The translations under genes were made by a program, and so were the position numbers. Below the pieces are notes generated by a model. That model was not told the origin of the DNA. It worked only from the letters and a program-made list of their open reading frames with translations, and searched no databases. A DNA stretch of 64,000 nucleotides from Gongronella butleri (lineage: Eukaryota > Mucoromycota > Mucoromycetes > Mucorales > Cunninghamellaceae), in assembly GCA_025201375.1 (NCBI GenBank), contig JAIWZP010000020.1:62001-126000 (forward strand), written 5' to 3'. Of this stretch, positions 24,366-34,829 are shown one piece after another. Positions within the stretch are counted from its first letter, which is position 1; every line of letters begins with the position of its first letter.

Positions 24366-25415
24366 GAGCACTTTTTATGCTTGGCGTTTTCAATTGTACG
24401 CGAGGTATGTCACGTAATTTGTCGGAAATTGACATTTGGTGCCCATATGGCTAATTTCAGGGAGATGTAGCATTGTAGCTGCGCCCCCAACGTGTAAATT
24501 GCCCAAGACATTGCGCTCTGTCCAGTGTGCTTACTTTGCTAGAAATGATTAGTGGAAATGTGGAAAAGTCAATTTTAGTCAAAACTGAATGTTTCTTGTT
24601 CTTTCGCCGGGCACCATACGTTTTCCTGAACGATAAAAGTTTTATATTTACTCCACGCACTGCTTTGGTTTTGAAAGGACTGGTCAGCGGGAACATTCTC
24701 AAAAATAAGAAACTGACACTATTTCGCTTTGTTCTGCCGGATGACCCTCCTCCACGATTCTTGGCACTTTGCTGCAAGCGGGAAAATTGTAACAATCGAC
24801 CCATTCCATTCAATGCACTTGTTTATAAATAAATAATTTAGCGCAAATGTAGAAATTTATTCTTGAAATATCAATGATCAATTTTCTGGCGGGTAACACG
24901 CGTCAGAGCCGTCCTAGGTGTATTGCTTGAATCCAAACGATCATGATCGGATGTGCAGGTGGCGAATGCTCCATATTGGCGTGCAATGATTCGACAAAAG
25001 TAGGCTGATGGTGGTCGAATTCGTCAACGTCTCACAAATCACATTTTGGAGAGACTTTATCCATTCTCAAGGTGGCACAACCGTCAAATAGCGCGCGGAG
25101 CATCTGTATGGCCAGCCCAGGGGTCCCTATGAGTTCACATGACAAAGACCAATTGCTTGCGTCACGAAAAGAAAGAAAAAACAAACATGCTAGGCATAAT
25201 TACCTCAGAAATTGGGCACAGACTGAAGCAACGACATCGAAGCGGCAGCTGTAGCTTGACTGGCCACTGTTTTTGCTCTTTGAGCTTGATACGAAAAGTA
25301 CAGATCGCCATTTCAAGCCGAACATCGATTTCTACAAAAGAAAATGAACCTGAGCATATTTTTTTCCCAAGTTTTTGCAAACCAAGTTCATCTTGAATAG
25401 CGGTTGTACGCAGCA
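24366..25415. other. Non-coding accessory stretch
   Basis: Open frames of about 100 codons exist on both strands at 24457-24832 but lie over one another and carry no known motif. I see no supported gene. Confidence 0.35.
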
Positions 25416-25818
25416 GCACAGCAAAACACCCGAATCCATGAGGCCACCGTCTCTGACGAGAACTGAGTGAAACCCTGAGTGCGAGCCACTTCCCCAAACC
25501 CAGAGGTCACCCTGAAGCCCTGTTGCCCGCCGCATACGAAAAGTACACGAGGTGTTAGTCACGGGCAGTGCTATCAGGCCTACTAGCTGGGATGATTCTA
25601 CAGAGGCAAACAACCACGCAGCAAGCACAGCAAAACACCCGAATCCATGAGGCCACCGGCTCTGACGAGATCTTAGTGAAACCCTGAGTGCGAGCCACTT
25701 CCTCAAACCCAGAGGTCACCCTGAAGCCCTGTTGCCCGCCGCATACGAAAAGTACACGAGGTGTTAGTCACGGGCAGTGCTATCAGGCCTACTAGCTGGG
25801 ATGATTACAGAGGCAAAG
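25416..25818. repeat. Tandem duplication, period 209 bp
   Basis: The segment 25416-25611 is repeated at 25625-25818 with very few differences (for example CCGTCTCTGACGAGAACTG against CCGGCTCTGACGAGATCTTA, and a 2-bp deletion near the end). The unit includes the stretch CACGAGGTGTTAGTCACGGG. No protein meaning is apparent. It lies about 300 bp upstream of the Fanzor relic. Confidence 0.9.
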
Positions 25819-26099
25819 GAAAAGAAGAAAAAAAAAAAAAAAAAAAGGACCCCAAAACTTTTTATATCAGCCATTTCCAACCAATAGGCAACCTAGAAAA
25901 GAGCCACGCCTATGCGAAACTCCGACCACAAAATAAAGTGGTCATTCTGATACTTGAATCATATGCAACTATTGTTGAGCGGCGTTGGTTTGGTATACAC
26001 CGAGATACGGGCCAAGTAGGACAAAAGGTGTTTTAATTCAAACATAAAAAAAAAAAAATTGAGCTGATCTATACCACGCACAAGTTATAGTTCATCACG

Positions 26100-26999
26100 T
26101 CATGCGACTTTCATCGCCAGGGAAGTTGGCGCGCTCGGCCTTTGAAACGCCTTTACCACGGACGGGTTCTCGGCTGGAATCATGTTCAGAAGGGTCGTGG
26201 CTGCTCAACGGTCGCCCAAATTGACGCTTCAAGATTTAGGTCCTGACGGCCTCCAAACGCGCCGCTTTTGGGGAGCAGACCCCGATGTGACTGAAATTTT
26301 CGTTGCCGTCGACGGTTCATCAGAACACCACGGCATCTACAACGCCATTCCACCGGAAATGTCATTCCCGCTCGCACGCATCCGCCCTGTACCCGTCACA
26401 GAGGAAGGCCATGTCTTGGACCCCTGGGCTGCACGTGTCAGTCCCTGCCTCGCTCGGTGCGCCGAGGATCCGGCGCGCAAGCATGTTCCAGCCGTGAAAT
26501 TGACTCGCAGACGATCTCACTCTGCCCATCGCGTCCGCCACACCCAATGGCACCCCATCAAACACGAGCGGCATGAAATTAGACGGATGCCAGCCGCGGA
26601 ATTTGATCATCTAGCCGGTTACCATCGCACGAATAACGCATCAAGTAATGGAAACAAATGCCAATCGGCGATCGCACCATCTCCAACATTGAATCGGTCA
26701 TTCCTAGCGCCAAGATGGCCCAGATCGATCGCATGACGCACCACATCCATGAGCTATTGGCCGCCCTCCCCATCCTATTGCCTTTTTACGGTCTAGATCA
26801 TCAAGCCCCCGCTTTTTGAACTATCGAGAAAAACAAAAGGCTGCCAGTGAAATGATCAACATCCTTGTCAAATGTGGCCGCAAGCATCCCCGCCGCAACG
26901 ACGATACCATTGCCATGCGCACATCCGTTGACAAGCCTGCAAAGTAAGGAAATGAGATTAAAATGCGATTTTACCTTCGATGCTGACGCTCCCTTTCTT

Positions 27000-27037
<38 letters not shown>

Positions 27038-27480
27038 CACAACGATGGCGAGCAGCGCCGCATGTCGCCAGCCCTGACAAGTGTCCAGTCATTTGCTTGG
27101 GCGATGGCAACTTTGATTGCATCCGCTTTCGTGGCAAGAGCCATGGCCACGTAAAGCTCCTCCGCCAGAAGCTCCGACAAGCGCAAAAGCAAGGCAGACT
27201 GATCGTGGTGGACGTTGCAGAAGGATACACGTCAAAAACGTGCTCCACTTGTGGACGCTGTGCATTGGAAAATGTGAAGGTGTTTTTACCATTCCAAAAG
27301 GTGTACGCGCTGCATGCCGTTGTCTTTTGCAACAAGTGCCGCCGAATGTGGTAGCGTGACGCCAACGCGGCCAGAAATATCCGCAGCATTGCCATCCTCG
27401 TCGTGCAAGAGAGCAGCTTGCCCGCCGTGAAAAAGACCAATCCCGCCAGCCTGCCCCTCATCTTTACGAAATTTTACGAC
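26100..27480 (+). pseudogene. Broken Fanzor (TnpB-like RNA-guided nuclease) gene, copy 1
   Basis: Pieces in several frames line up with eukaryotic Fanzor proteins. From 26146 the frame reads AFTTDGFSAGIMFR, then the RuvC-I block GADPDVTEIFVAVDG (DPD where DPG is usual). The EIRRMPAAEFDHLAG block follows. After a frameshift near 26645 come IGDRTISNIESVIPSAKMAQ and a helical stretch, and after a second shift near 26815 YREKQKAASEMINIL. An intron-like segment from 26947 holds a poly(T) run. From about 27080 the C-terminal part reads VICLGDGNF (RuvC-II region), VDVAEGYTSKTCSTCGR, CNKC, an in-frame TAG, and then RDANAARNI (RuvC-III). The stop codons at 26143 and 27353 and the two frameshifts show that it is inactive. 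The N-terminal part is short or lost. Confidence 0.85.
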
Positions 27481-27743
27481 AATAGCTAGTTTTTTTTCTT
27501 CCTCGCGGCCGCAGAAGCCGCGATGCTTGCGCTTTTATTTTTTTCAAAATGAAAGGTAAAAAGAGAGAGCGGGTGTAGAAGCGCTTGCCCCTTTGGGACT
27601 GACCTTCCGTATTTTTTCTAGTGAAAAAAAAAAGAGACACCCGAATCCAATTAGGAAATTGGGTGCCATAAGAAAATGGGGTGCCCATCTGGGTGTGCCC
27701 CTTAACCTTTCTTTTTTATTTTGCTTTTTTTTTTTTTTCAACA

Positions 27744-29570
27744 ATGCCTTTGCCACCGACTCCCCATGGGCTGCCTCACGACTTTTTTATACCAGAGACA
27801 CAATTCCGTGCTTGGAAAATGGCCAACACACTTGCAGGTGTGCCTGTACGCGACTGGGTTAAACCAGACGTGCTTTGCAACCGCGTGCTGGAATGCTGCC
27901 CTCATGCCACAACTGCCACCACAGCCTACAACCACATTCTATCGACTTTGACCAAAATTTCTAAAAAGGTGTTTGATTCGTCATTGAAGCTCTATTGTGA
28001 TCGTGTACAAGCCTATCTTGCTAAGGCTCCAGTCAAGGATGATTTCGCAATGCAATGGAAGCACTCATTGGAACGCGCGCAGCTGCGACGCGAGCTCAAC
28101 CAAGAAGAAAGCACCAGCTCCATAAAGGCCGACCTCCTTGGGCAAAAATTGGTGGGGAATATGTTGTCCAAGCGGCTGGAGGACCCTCAGCAACCCGTCG
28201 AGGAAACCCGGGAGCCCATCGACGACCAGCCGCACTCCGAGGAAGCCCAGCCGCACTCCGAGGACGATCAGCTGCACATCGTCGATCAGCAGCATCAGCA
28301 ATCCATTGAAAAAGGCAAGCAGCTCATTGAAAAAGGGAATCAGCCCGTCGACAAAGGCAAGCAGCCTATCGACGATGATCAGCAGCCGATCGACGATGGC
28401 CAGCAGCCGATCGACAATGGCCAGCAGCCGATTGACGCCCAGCAGACATCTTTGGAGCCAATTTCGACTATCCTTGCTCGTGCAGGTGAAAAGTTGCGTC
28501 TAAGAGAAACGAATGGCGATCAGCTATCGAGACTTGACCGAAAAATCATGACAGCCTGCCTATCCTCGATGCTTGACTTTATCGAACGCGGCCAACATTC
28601 ATTATTTGGCGACCGTTGGAAAGGCATGGAAGACTCATTCAAAACTCAATTTCCAATGGCGGAACCCGCATTGCCACCCCAACTCAAGCAGGCTTGGGAA
28701 AAGGTTGTCGAGCTTTGCCACGAGCAAAACGCCGCAGACGCGCGCGCGTATGTGGCCGCAGAGATCGACAAGAATCGGGACAAGGAGGCCATCGTCGGCC
28801 TCGAGCTTATTCAGCAGCTTCTCATCGCGTATCGACGCCACCACCACCTTTTGGACCCTTTTCGTTTGACAGCACCGGCCGAGTACGATCTGGCGTTCAA
28901 ACTATGGCTCCCACTCTTCGATTGCCTCTTTGCCGACGAAACTTTCATGTCAACACGCATCTCAGAGACGGTGAACGTTTACACGGCAGCCCAAAAGCAA
29001 AACATGTACGCCAATAGCAGCCGTGCACCCATCGCCTTCAAAATCGACATCCGGTTTATTCTTACGGACCGCAATGGGCGACAGGAGATTGACATGTGTG
29101 CCGTGGAGGCGGCCAAAAATTGTGCCAATGACAACAAAATTATGGACGACCACAGCAAGCTGCTTCGAGAAGGCAAGGACATCTTGGATCGCCTGTTCGC
29201 CGTCGTCGTGGAAAAGGAGGCCGCCGCGGACATGCAAGGCTTTATCATCCAACTAGGCAGCACCCAGGGTCAAATCTCAACAATCCATTTGAGCAAGGAC
29301 GACGACATTTATGTGGCGATTCCAAGACATCGACTTTTGTTCCCTGGTTCCACGGCATCTATTCGACGATTCGAGCCAACGCTTGCAGCGCTGCTGCATC
29401 TGAGACGGCACATGCGAACAATGGCACGTATTATCAAAGAGCAACAAGAACTTATTCAGGACAAACGCAACTCATTGGGCACGAGCCATGGCCGACCAGC
29501 GCCGACTCTTATTGCCCACCCATTTAAAAAAAAAATGCGGCCCACCTGGTACACCCCTCCTCATCAATGA
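27744..29570 (+). CDS. Intronless member of a Mucoromycota-expanded orphan protein family
   Basis: The single exon encodes 608 residues from the ATG at 27744, which follows a poly(T) run. Residues about 1-130 are helical and mixed. The middle (about 165-235) is a low-complexity repeat of QQPIDDG- and EKGKQ-type units. The C-terminal half (about 370-590) is the conserved part: EYDLAFKLWLPLFDCLF, SRAPIAFKIDIRFIL, AVEAAKNCANDNKIMDDHSK, LLREGKDILD, TIHLSKDDDIYVAIPRHR and LLHLRRHMRTMARII. I recall proteins with this pattern as numerous in Mucoromycota genomes and without assigned function. The acidic and E/K pattern is loosely reminiscent of PD-(D/E)XK nucleases, but this is only a guess. A decayed relative lies at 34.2-34.8 kb. 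Confidence 0.8.
   Translation: MPLPPTPHGLPHDFFIPETQFRAWKMANTLAGVPVRDWVKPDVLCNRVLECCPHATTATTAYNHILSTLTKISKKVFDSSLKLYCDRVQAYLAKAPVKDDFAMQWKHSLERAQLRRELNQEESTSSIKADLLGQKLVGNMLSKRLEDPQQPVEETREPIDDQPHSEEAQPHSEDDQLHIVDQQHQQSIEKGKQLIEKGNQPVDKGKQPIDDDQQPIDDGQQPIDNGQQPIDAQQTSLEPISTILARAGEKLRLRETNGDQLSRLDRKIMTACLSSMLDFIERGQHSLFGDRWKGMEDSFKTQFPMAEPALPPQLKQAWEKVVELCHEQNAADARAYVAAEIDKNRDKEAIVGLELIQQLLIAYRRHHHLLDPFRLTAPAEYDLAFKLWLPLFDCLFADETFMSTRISETVNVYTAAQKQNMYANSSRAPIAFKIDIRFILTDRNGRQEIDMCAVEAAKNCANDNKIMDDHSKLLREGKDILDRLFAVVVEKEAAADMQGFIIQLGSTQGQISTIHLSKDDDIYVAIPRHRLLFPGSTASIRRFEPTLAALLHLRRHMRTMARIIKEQQELIQDKRNSLGTSHGRPAPTLIAHPFKKKMRPTWYTPPHQ
28300..28445 (+). repeat. In-frame minisatellite in the orphan-family gene
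   Basis: Units near 21 bp encode QQPIDDG/QQPIDNG and related EKGKQ/DKGKQ heptads. At least six imperfect units can be counted. Variation in number would lengthen or shorten a hydrophilic linker without breaking the frame. Confidence 0.75.
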
Positions 29571-29827
29571 AAAATAAAAAAAAAAAGTCAGAGACATTTA
29601 CCATTGTGTTGATCATCAAAAAAGCTATCCATCCCCCGAGTACCGGCCTTTGTGAGGTGCTTCCAATGCCTTTGGCATTGATCAGGTTTCATCCTGGCTG
29701 CAAAAAAAAAAAGGAACCGAGGCCGTGCATGGCAAAGTTCAGGGCATTGACGCGACGCGACGCGACTTTTTAGATTTTTTCCGGCTCTTTTTAACAGAAA
29801 CACCTCTTTTTTTTATTGTTTTTGTGA

Positions 29828-31693
29828 TCAATTCACAGAGACCGATTCATAGTGCTGATTGACAAAGGAGCCGTGGAAGGTGATGGCTGGGAATTGGCCA
29901 ATTGGGCATTTTGCAATTTCGTTCATGGACACGGCATCCAAGACGAGGATGTAGCAGCGGTGCGGCCCAGCATCGTGCGTGACATTGACCAAACTCAGCA
30001 CGACACCATCATCTTCGTCGCTTGCGCCAGGGCGCGGCACAAAGATGGGCTCAGAGCAGATTTGATCCGGGTGGTCATAGCGCGTGATTTCGTGCGTTTC
30101 GACGTCCACCTTGGCAAGGCTGTAGCGCGAACTTTTGGTAGGGGTGGCCTGCATCAATTGATTGCCAAAGACGTAACGATAAGGCTGTAAAGACTTTTGC
30201 GCGTTAAAACGTAGGAATTCGATGTTGGGCATGATGGATTCCATTTTCGCCGACATGGCACCGATGTCCAGGGAGATGCGGCGCAAGTCACCAAAGGACG
30301 GCTGCTGCGTTGGTGGCAAATAAAAACCATGCGATTCTTCTACCCCTTGTGCTGGATTTTTATACGCGCCAGGCGCTGCGCGCGCGAGATGATGGCCATA
30401 ATTGTGCACCTGATGCGCAATGTCACCGTCAGGGAACGCGGCGCAATCCAGAATCAGCACCGGCTCCGAGGGCGTCCCCTTTTCGTAAGCATTTCCGACA
30501 TGGAACGTGTAAAACGGGTCAACAGGAATCGATGCCACCAGCCCGACTCCGGATCGACGCGCAATCACGTGCAGATACGTCCTTTCCTGCGGGTCCCACA
30601 CAAGGCCTGACGTCACGGTGCCACTAAACATCATGCTCAGGCCATCCTGGCCAAAGTAGAGCGGCGATTCGGGCAAAACGACATAATTGCGTGTCAGCCA
30701 AAACGAGTGGATATAACTTGGCCGGATGCGCGTGCCATTCGCGCGGTGTGTGATCTTGGCAAGCACAATGACCTTGCCGTTCGCGTCACACGAAAAGACC
30801 GTCAATGCCGGCTTCAAACCAAAAGAAAGAGTGAAATTGAAGGTTTCGTTCGTTTCCAGGTCGTGTTGGTGGTGTGCTGCCGCAAGCTCGCCCTTGAGAA
30901 CTTGATCGTATGAGTCGTATCGAAACAGATGCTCTGGCTCTTCGTATTTTATGCAAAAAAAAAAAAAAAACACGTAAAAGGCGTCAATGCTTCGTTTTTC
31001 ACGCATGTTCTTTGCAATTCACTTACCAAGTGTGTCAGCATGAATCTTTTGAAGCATGTTCGCGTCGGTCTTGGTCACCAAGACGGGCTGGGTGGCAAGA
31101 TTCTTGATGTTGGGCGGCAGGGGGTAATTGGGCGTTGCGGTCACGCCGATCATCTGGCCCGACGGGTCGGAAAGGTCCACGCCAAACGCGAGCAGGGTCC
31201 ATGCGCGTCGGAAGAACGCCACGACGCGACGCCAAGGAGACATGGCGGCTAGATGGCCAAAGAGGATCGTTGCTTTGCCATTGACCAGGTTTTTCTCGGC
31301 CGTCTTAGCAACGTGCTTGGAATTGTAGCGCACCTGCTGACGATTGGCGTCGAATTGGAATCGGTGCACAAAAGGCATCCCATCAAACGCGTGCTTGATC
31401 GCCAAGCCATTGTCTAGCACGAATCGACCAGGGCCTAAATCAAAAAATCAGATCGCGTTTTTTTTTTATTTTTTTTATGTCGTACCGACGCGATACATGA
31501 TGCCATTGAGCCATGTGGGGATGTTTCCAGTGATGGGTAGCCAAAGCGGGTCATTGTACTCGGGGGCATTGCCAAAGACATTTGTTTGAAACGCGACAAT
31601 GCGATTGAGATAGCCATTGAAGCGCAACAGGCTTACGAGCACAACAGCCAGTATAAGAGCTAAGAATGCATTCGCAAAGAAGAAGAGAAGCAT
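29828..31693 (-). CDS. Carotenoid oxygenase (RPE65/CCD family), membrane-anchored
   Basis: Exons are 31693-31486, 31434-31027 and 30939-29828, giving 575 residues. These enzymes use a non-haem iron held by four histidines to cleave carotenoids or related polyenes with oxygen. The four positions are all present: in AHHQHDLET (near residue 229), SYIHSFWLT, YTFHVGNAYE and ITFHGSFV. The first 25 residues form a hydrophobic helix, unlike the soluble relatives, suggesting a membrane anchor. In Mucoromycota such enzymes shorten beta-carotene on the way to trisporoid sex pheromones; this role here is inference. The second intron ends in a plain AAG and has a poly(T) tract on the coding strand. The start at 31693 was chosen because the anchor helix begins there. 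Confidence 0.93.
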
Positions 31694-32090
31694 GGTGTCT
31701 GAAAGACGAAAAAAAAAAAAGAGAGAAAGAGCAAAAGAAAGAAAAAGAAGCGTGGGGGGCAAGCAAAAGTTTAAATGCTAGCTCCACGCTTTTTTTTTTT
31801 TTTTTTTTACTCCTGAATTTTGCAATTCTCTTTGTTCTCGTGCAGGTCTAACCAAAGAGCAGCCCTTATTTGGGCCCAGGGATGCGGCATTTGATGCAAG
31901 CGCCCATTTGCCGCCGCATTGATGCATCACATTGAATTGACACGGCAAAGCTATTGCCTGCCGATAATTTATCCTCCCATCTTTCATCCCACGACGTGCT
32001 TCTTGCGCTTGTTGCTCACATGCATCCCAGTCACGCGCTTCAAAGACCCCAAAAAATTGATAACCAAGGTTTTATTAGCGAATTGCACTC

Positions 32091-33070
32091 TCAGATCAGT
32101 TGTACGCGGCCTTCCTGCAGCAGATCCTTGATTGCCTGATACCGGATGATGAATGTGTTGCCCTTGTCTAGCTCGGTCGTCTCCTCCGTGTCGTCGCTGT
32201 TGACAAATACAACAAAAAAAAAAAGGCGATGAGGTCTTGTGAGGTGCTTCTTTCTCTCCTCTTCTTTCTTTTTCCCTGGCTTACACCATCCATTGGACAG
32301 TGCCAATGTCCTCCAAGACGCGGCAAAAAACGGGTGCCTCCAAATTGGCCGTGACGACTAGAAAAAGCCAAAAAAAAAAAAAAAAAAAATCAGCGGCTGT
32401 CGCGTCGCGTGTGGCGGGCATGTCGTGATTTTACCCATGTCTAGCTCGTCCGTTCTTTCGTCTTGCTTGTGCTGTGTGGGGGGCAAATGGTGCAGGAAGG
32501 AATCATGGTTGTAGGCTTCCACAAGCTCTTGGTATCGTCTCGCAAAGGCGATCTCTTGTTCTGACATGATGTCCTGCAGGTCGGGGCGACGTAGGAGCTC
32601 CAAGGTATATGTCTCGATCTAAAAAAGGGGGTGAGCATGGCCGAATTGCACGTTAATGCCCGTCCAATTGGCACAAAACTCACCTTGTGCAATCTTGTGC
32701 GCAAATAGCTCTTGATCAGGTACCGTATCCGCTCGATTTCCGTCTGGTATAGCATGGACACGAACTTGTTCTCTAAATTGGACGACATGTGGTCCATGAC
32801 CAAGCCAGCCTATCGATTTTGCGCCTTGTTGAGTGACCTTTTCTCTTGTTTTTCGCGTTTTCCTACCTGGTCCTCGGTCTTTTCGATAAGCGCATCCACC
32901 AAGTGCTTGTGGTAGGGCAGCAGCTCGGGCGCGTGGCGCTCATTCATCCATACACGCGTCAGTGCCAGAATGTCGTCGTCAAGGGCGTCGTCGACAAACG
33001 AGTGTAGCGCACTGGCTTGCGTCAGATTCAGTGACGAGTCGTCCCCTTGATCGAGTGAGTCAAAGGACAT
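32091..33070 (-). CDS. SLD5: GINS complex subunit Sld5 (GINS4)
   Basis: Exons are 33070-32867, 32809-32684, 32618-32435, 32357-32285 and 32196-32091, giving 230 residues, the usual Sld5 size. The helical A domain reads LTRVWMNERHAPELLPYHKH, NKFVSMLYQTEIERIRYLIK and YLRTRLHKIE, and the short B domain is VFCRVLEDIGTVQWMV and ends in DLLQEGRVQLI. Sld5 with Psf1-3 forms GINS, part of the CMG helicase at replication forks. The gene sits directly upstream of the carotenoid oxygenase on the same strand with about 400 bp between; there is no functional link. The purine-rich stretch after 33070 on the plus strand is its pyrimidine leader. Confidence 0.93.
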
Positions 33071-33670
33071 GATGCACAAAGAAATAGAAAGAAATGGGGA
33101 CACAAAAAAGGAGACACAAAAAAAAAAAAAAAGAGACAAAAAGAAAAGAAAGAAAAAAAAAAAGACAAAACATCCCAAAAACCGTGTTTTTTCACCGCTC
33201 CAGCGGAGTCTGACACGCCAATGTCCGGCCCGGCGAACGCGCACTCACGCGTTGAGCCCAATTTTTCGATTTTTCTTTCTTATTTTACGCGCCATACGCG
33301 ATTTTTATGTTTGAAACGGACATCCAATGGCCATGGAGACTTGCTTGTTCTTTGTACAGAAGATTGCGCCTCGTGGCAATGCCATTTAAAGGCGCCACGG
33401 GCATTGTACTTGATGCTGTGCTGCGCCTCCCGCTAAAACTGGAGCCATGGCCGCTGCGACTGAACTCGTTGTGCATTTTGCGCTTTCAAATAATCCATTG
33501 CTTGTAACCCGTGGATTAAACGCATCTTAAGAAATTGAAAATACACTGGACCAATACTACTAAATGCATCGAACGCATCACCCAAAGATTGGTCACCTTG
33601 AGTCCTTGACCCCTCCTTCAATTGAACAATATGATATGAGACTGGACCCGGGATTGGTCAATCATGATGA
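33071..33670. other. SLD5 upstream region and non-coding gap
   Basis: After the purine/pyrimidine-biased leader (33071-33180) I see no supported gene. Overlapping frames on both strands around 33300-33500 are without known motif. Confidence 0.4.
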
Positions 33671-33769
33671 TGAACCTGTACAGTATTCTAACTGGTGTTT
33701 TAGATAGGTAGAAACTCGTGTGGCATCACAATGTTTAAATTGCACATGTCTAATTGTTGCTGGATTTGG

Positions 33770-34030
33770 AATACAGTATTTTGCAATTTCGCACCAATTT
33801 AGCGAATAGCTCTAATAAAAGTGCCTCAAAAACCACTTGAATTGCGATGGCAACAAAAATTTAGTTTAGAATTGAATAAAGATCTCACACAATGTCCTTT
33901 AACTTGATAGAATTCGAGAAAATTGGATTTTACGGCATTTTGGCTTATTTTGATTTTTGGCGTTTCTACCGCGAGAGCACAAAAGTAACACCATTCGATT
34001 CTAAATTACATTTTTAATTCGGGGGCGACG
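33770..34030 (-). repeat. Copy of dispersed repeat R2
   Basis: This copy shares the AAGTGCCTCAAAAA, TTTAGAATTGAATAAAG and TTAACTTGATAGAATT landmarks with the copies at 35.9 and 57.3 kb, in the same orientation as the 35.9-kb copy. It lacks the TACAGTA interruption seen in that copy. Confidence 0.65.
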
Positions 34031-34203
34031 CGCTGCCTCTCTAAGACAACTTTTGGAGCGCCTAGCAAGAAATTGAAGCATTTTTAGCCAAAAATTTACT
34101 ACTGTACTGTAGATTGCCCATAATTATCGTACGGCTACTGTATGATACAGTATACTGTAATACAGTACGCCAGCCGCGAGGTGACCATGGGCCTGTAACT
34201 CAG

Positions 34204-34810
34204 CCAACAATTTCTCCTCGTTGCCTTTCGACGATACCAATGGCTTCTAGACCCATTCCGCCTAACACCACCATCAGAGTACGACTTGGCCATCAGGTTG
34301 TGGTTCCTTGTGGGCTGACGACCACCGTGACGACGCATACTACCGTATTTCTCTCGACGAGAATATCTGAGACCGTGAATGATTTCACACCTGCGCAGAA
34401 GCGCATACAGTAGCATAGAGTATATACAGTACGGTATCATATCCCGACGACGGCAGCCGCGCCGCCATTGCATTCAAAATTGACATCAGATTTCTCTTGC
34501 TCGACCGCTATGGCCGACAGGAGGAGATCAATTTTTTGTGAGCTGTCGAGGCGGCAAAAAATTGTACAGTATCATGCATGGTGACAATGAAAAGCCCAAA
34601 CATTGTTGACGACGACCAGCAGCAGCCCATTACTGTAATGCGCGCGCTGGGCAAGACAATATTTTAGACCGCCTGCTGCAAATCGACGTGGAGAAGGAAG
34701 TCACCGAAAACATGATGCATGCATGAATTCGTCATTCAGCGTGGTGGTATCATAGCACGCAAGCGAGCCCAAATCTCAACAGTCCACATGATGATGAATC
34801 AAGAATGATG
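34204..34810 (+). pseudogene. Decayed relative of the 608-aa orphan-family gene
   Basis: The DNA follows the gene at 27.7 kb through its conserved C-terminal half: a PFRLTAP-like start, the EYDLA match, STRISETVN, AIAFKIDIRF, AVEAAKNC, and a diverged tail with QISTVH. It has in-frame stops (TAG in 34410-34413, TGA near 34541, TAG near 34670) and frameshifts. TACAGTA-type sequence interrupts it at 34403-34440 and 34563. Nucleotide divergence from the intact gene is large, so it descends from another family member and not from a recent copy of that gene. Confidence 0.8.
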
Positions 34811-34829
34811 AGGTGTACAGTACGGTACA

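Noticed and set aside
33300..33510. Small plus-strand gene of 66 codons
   Set aside because: Open on both strands, no homologue recognised, and it lies in a stretch that merges with repeats.
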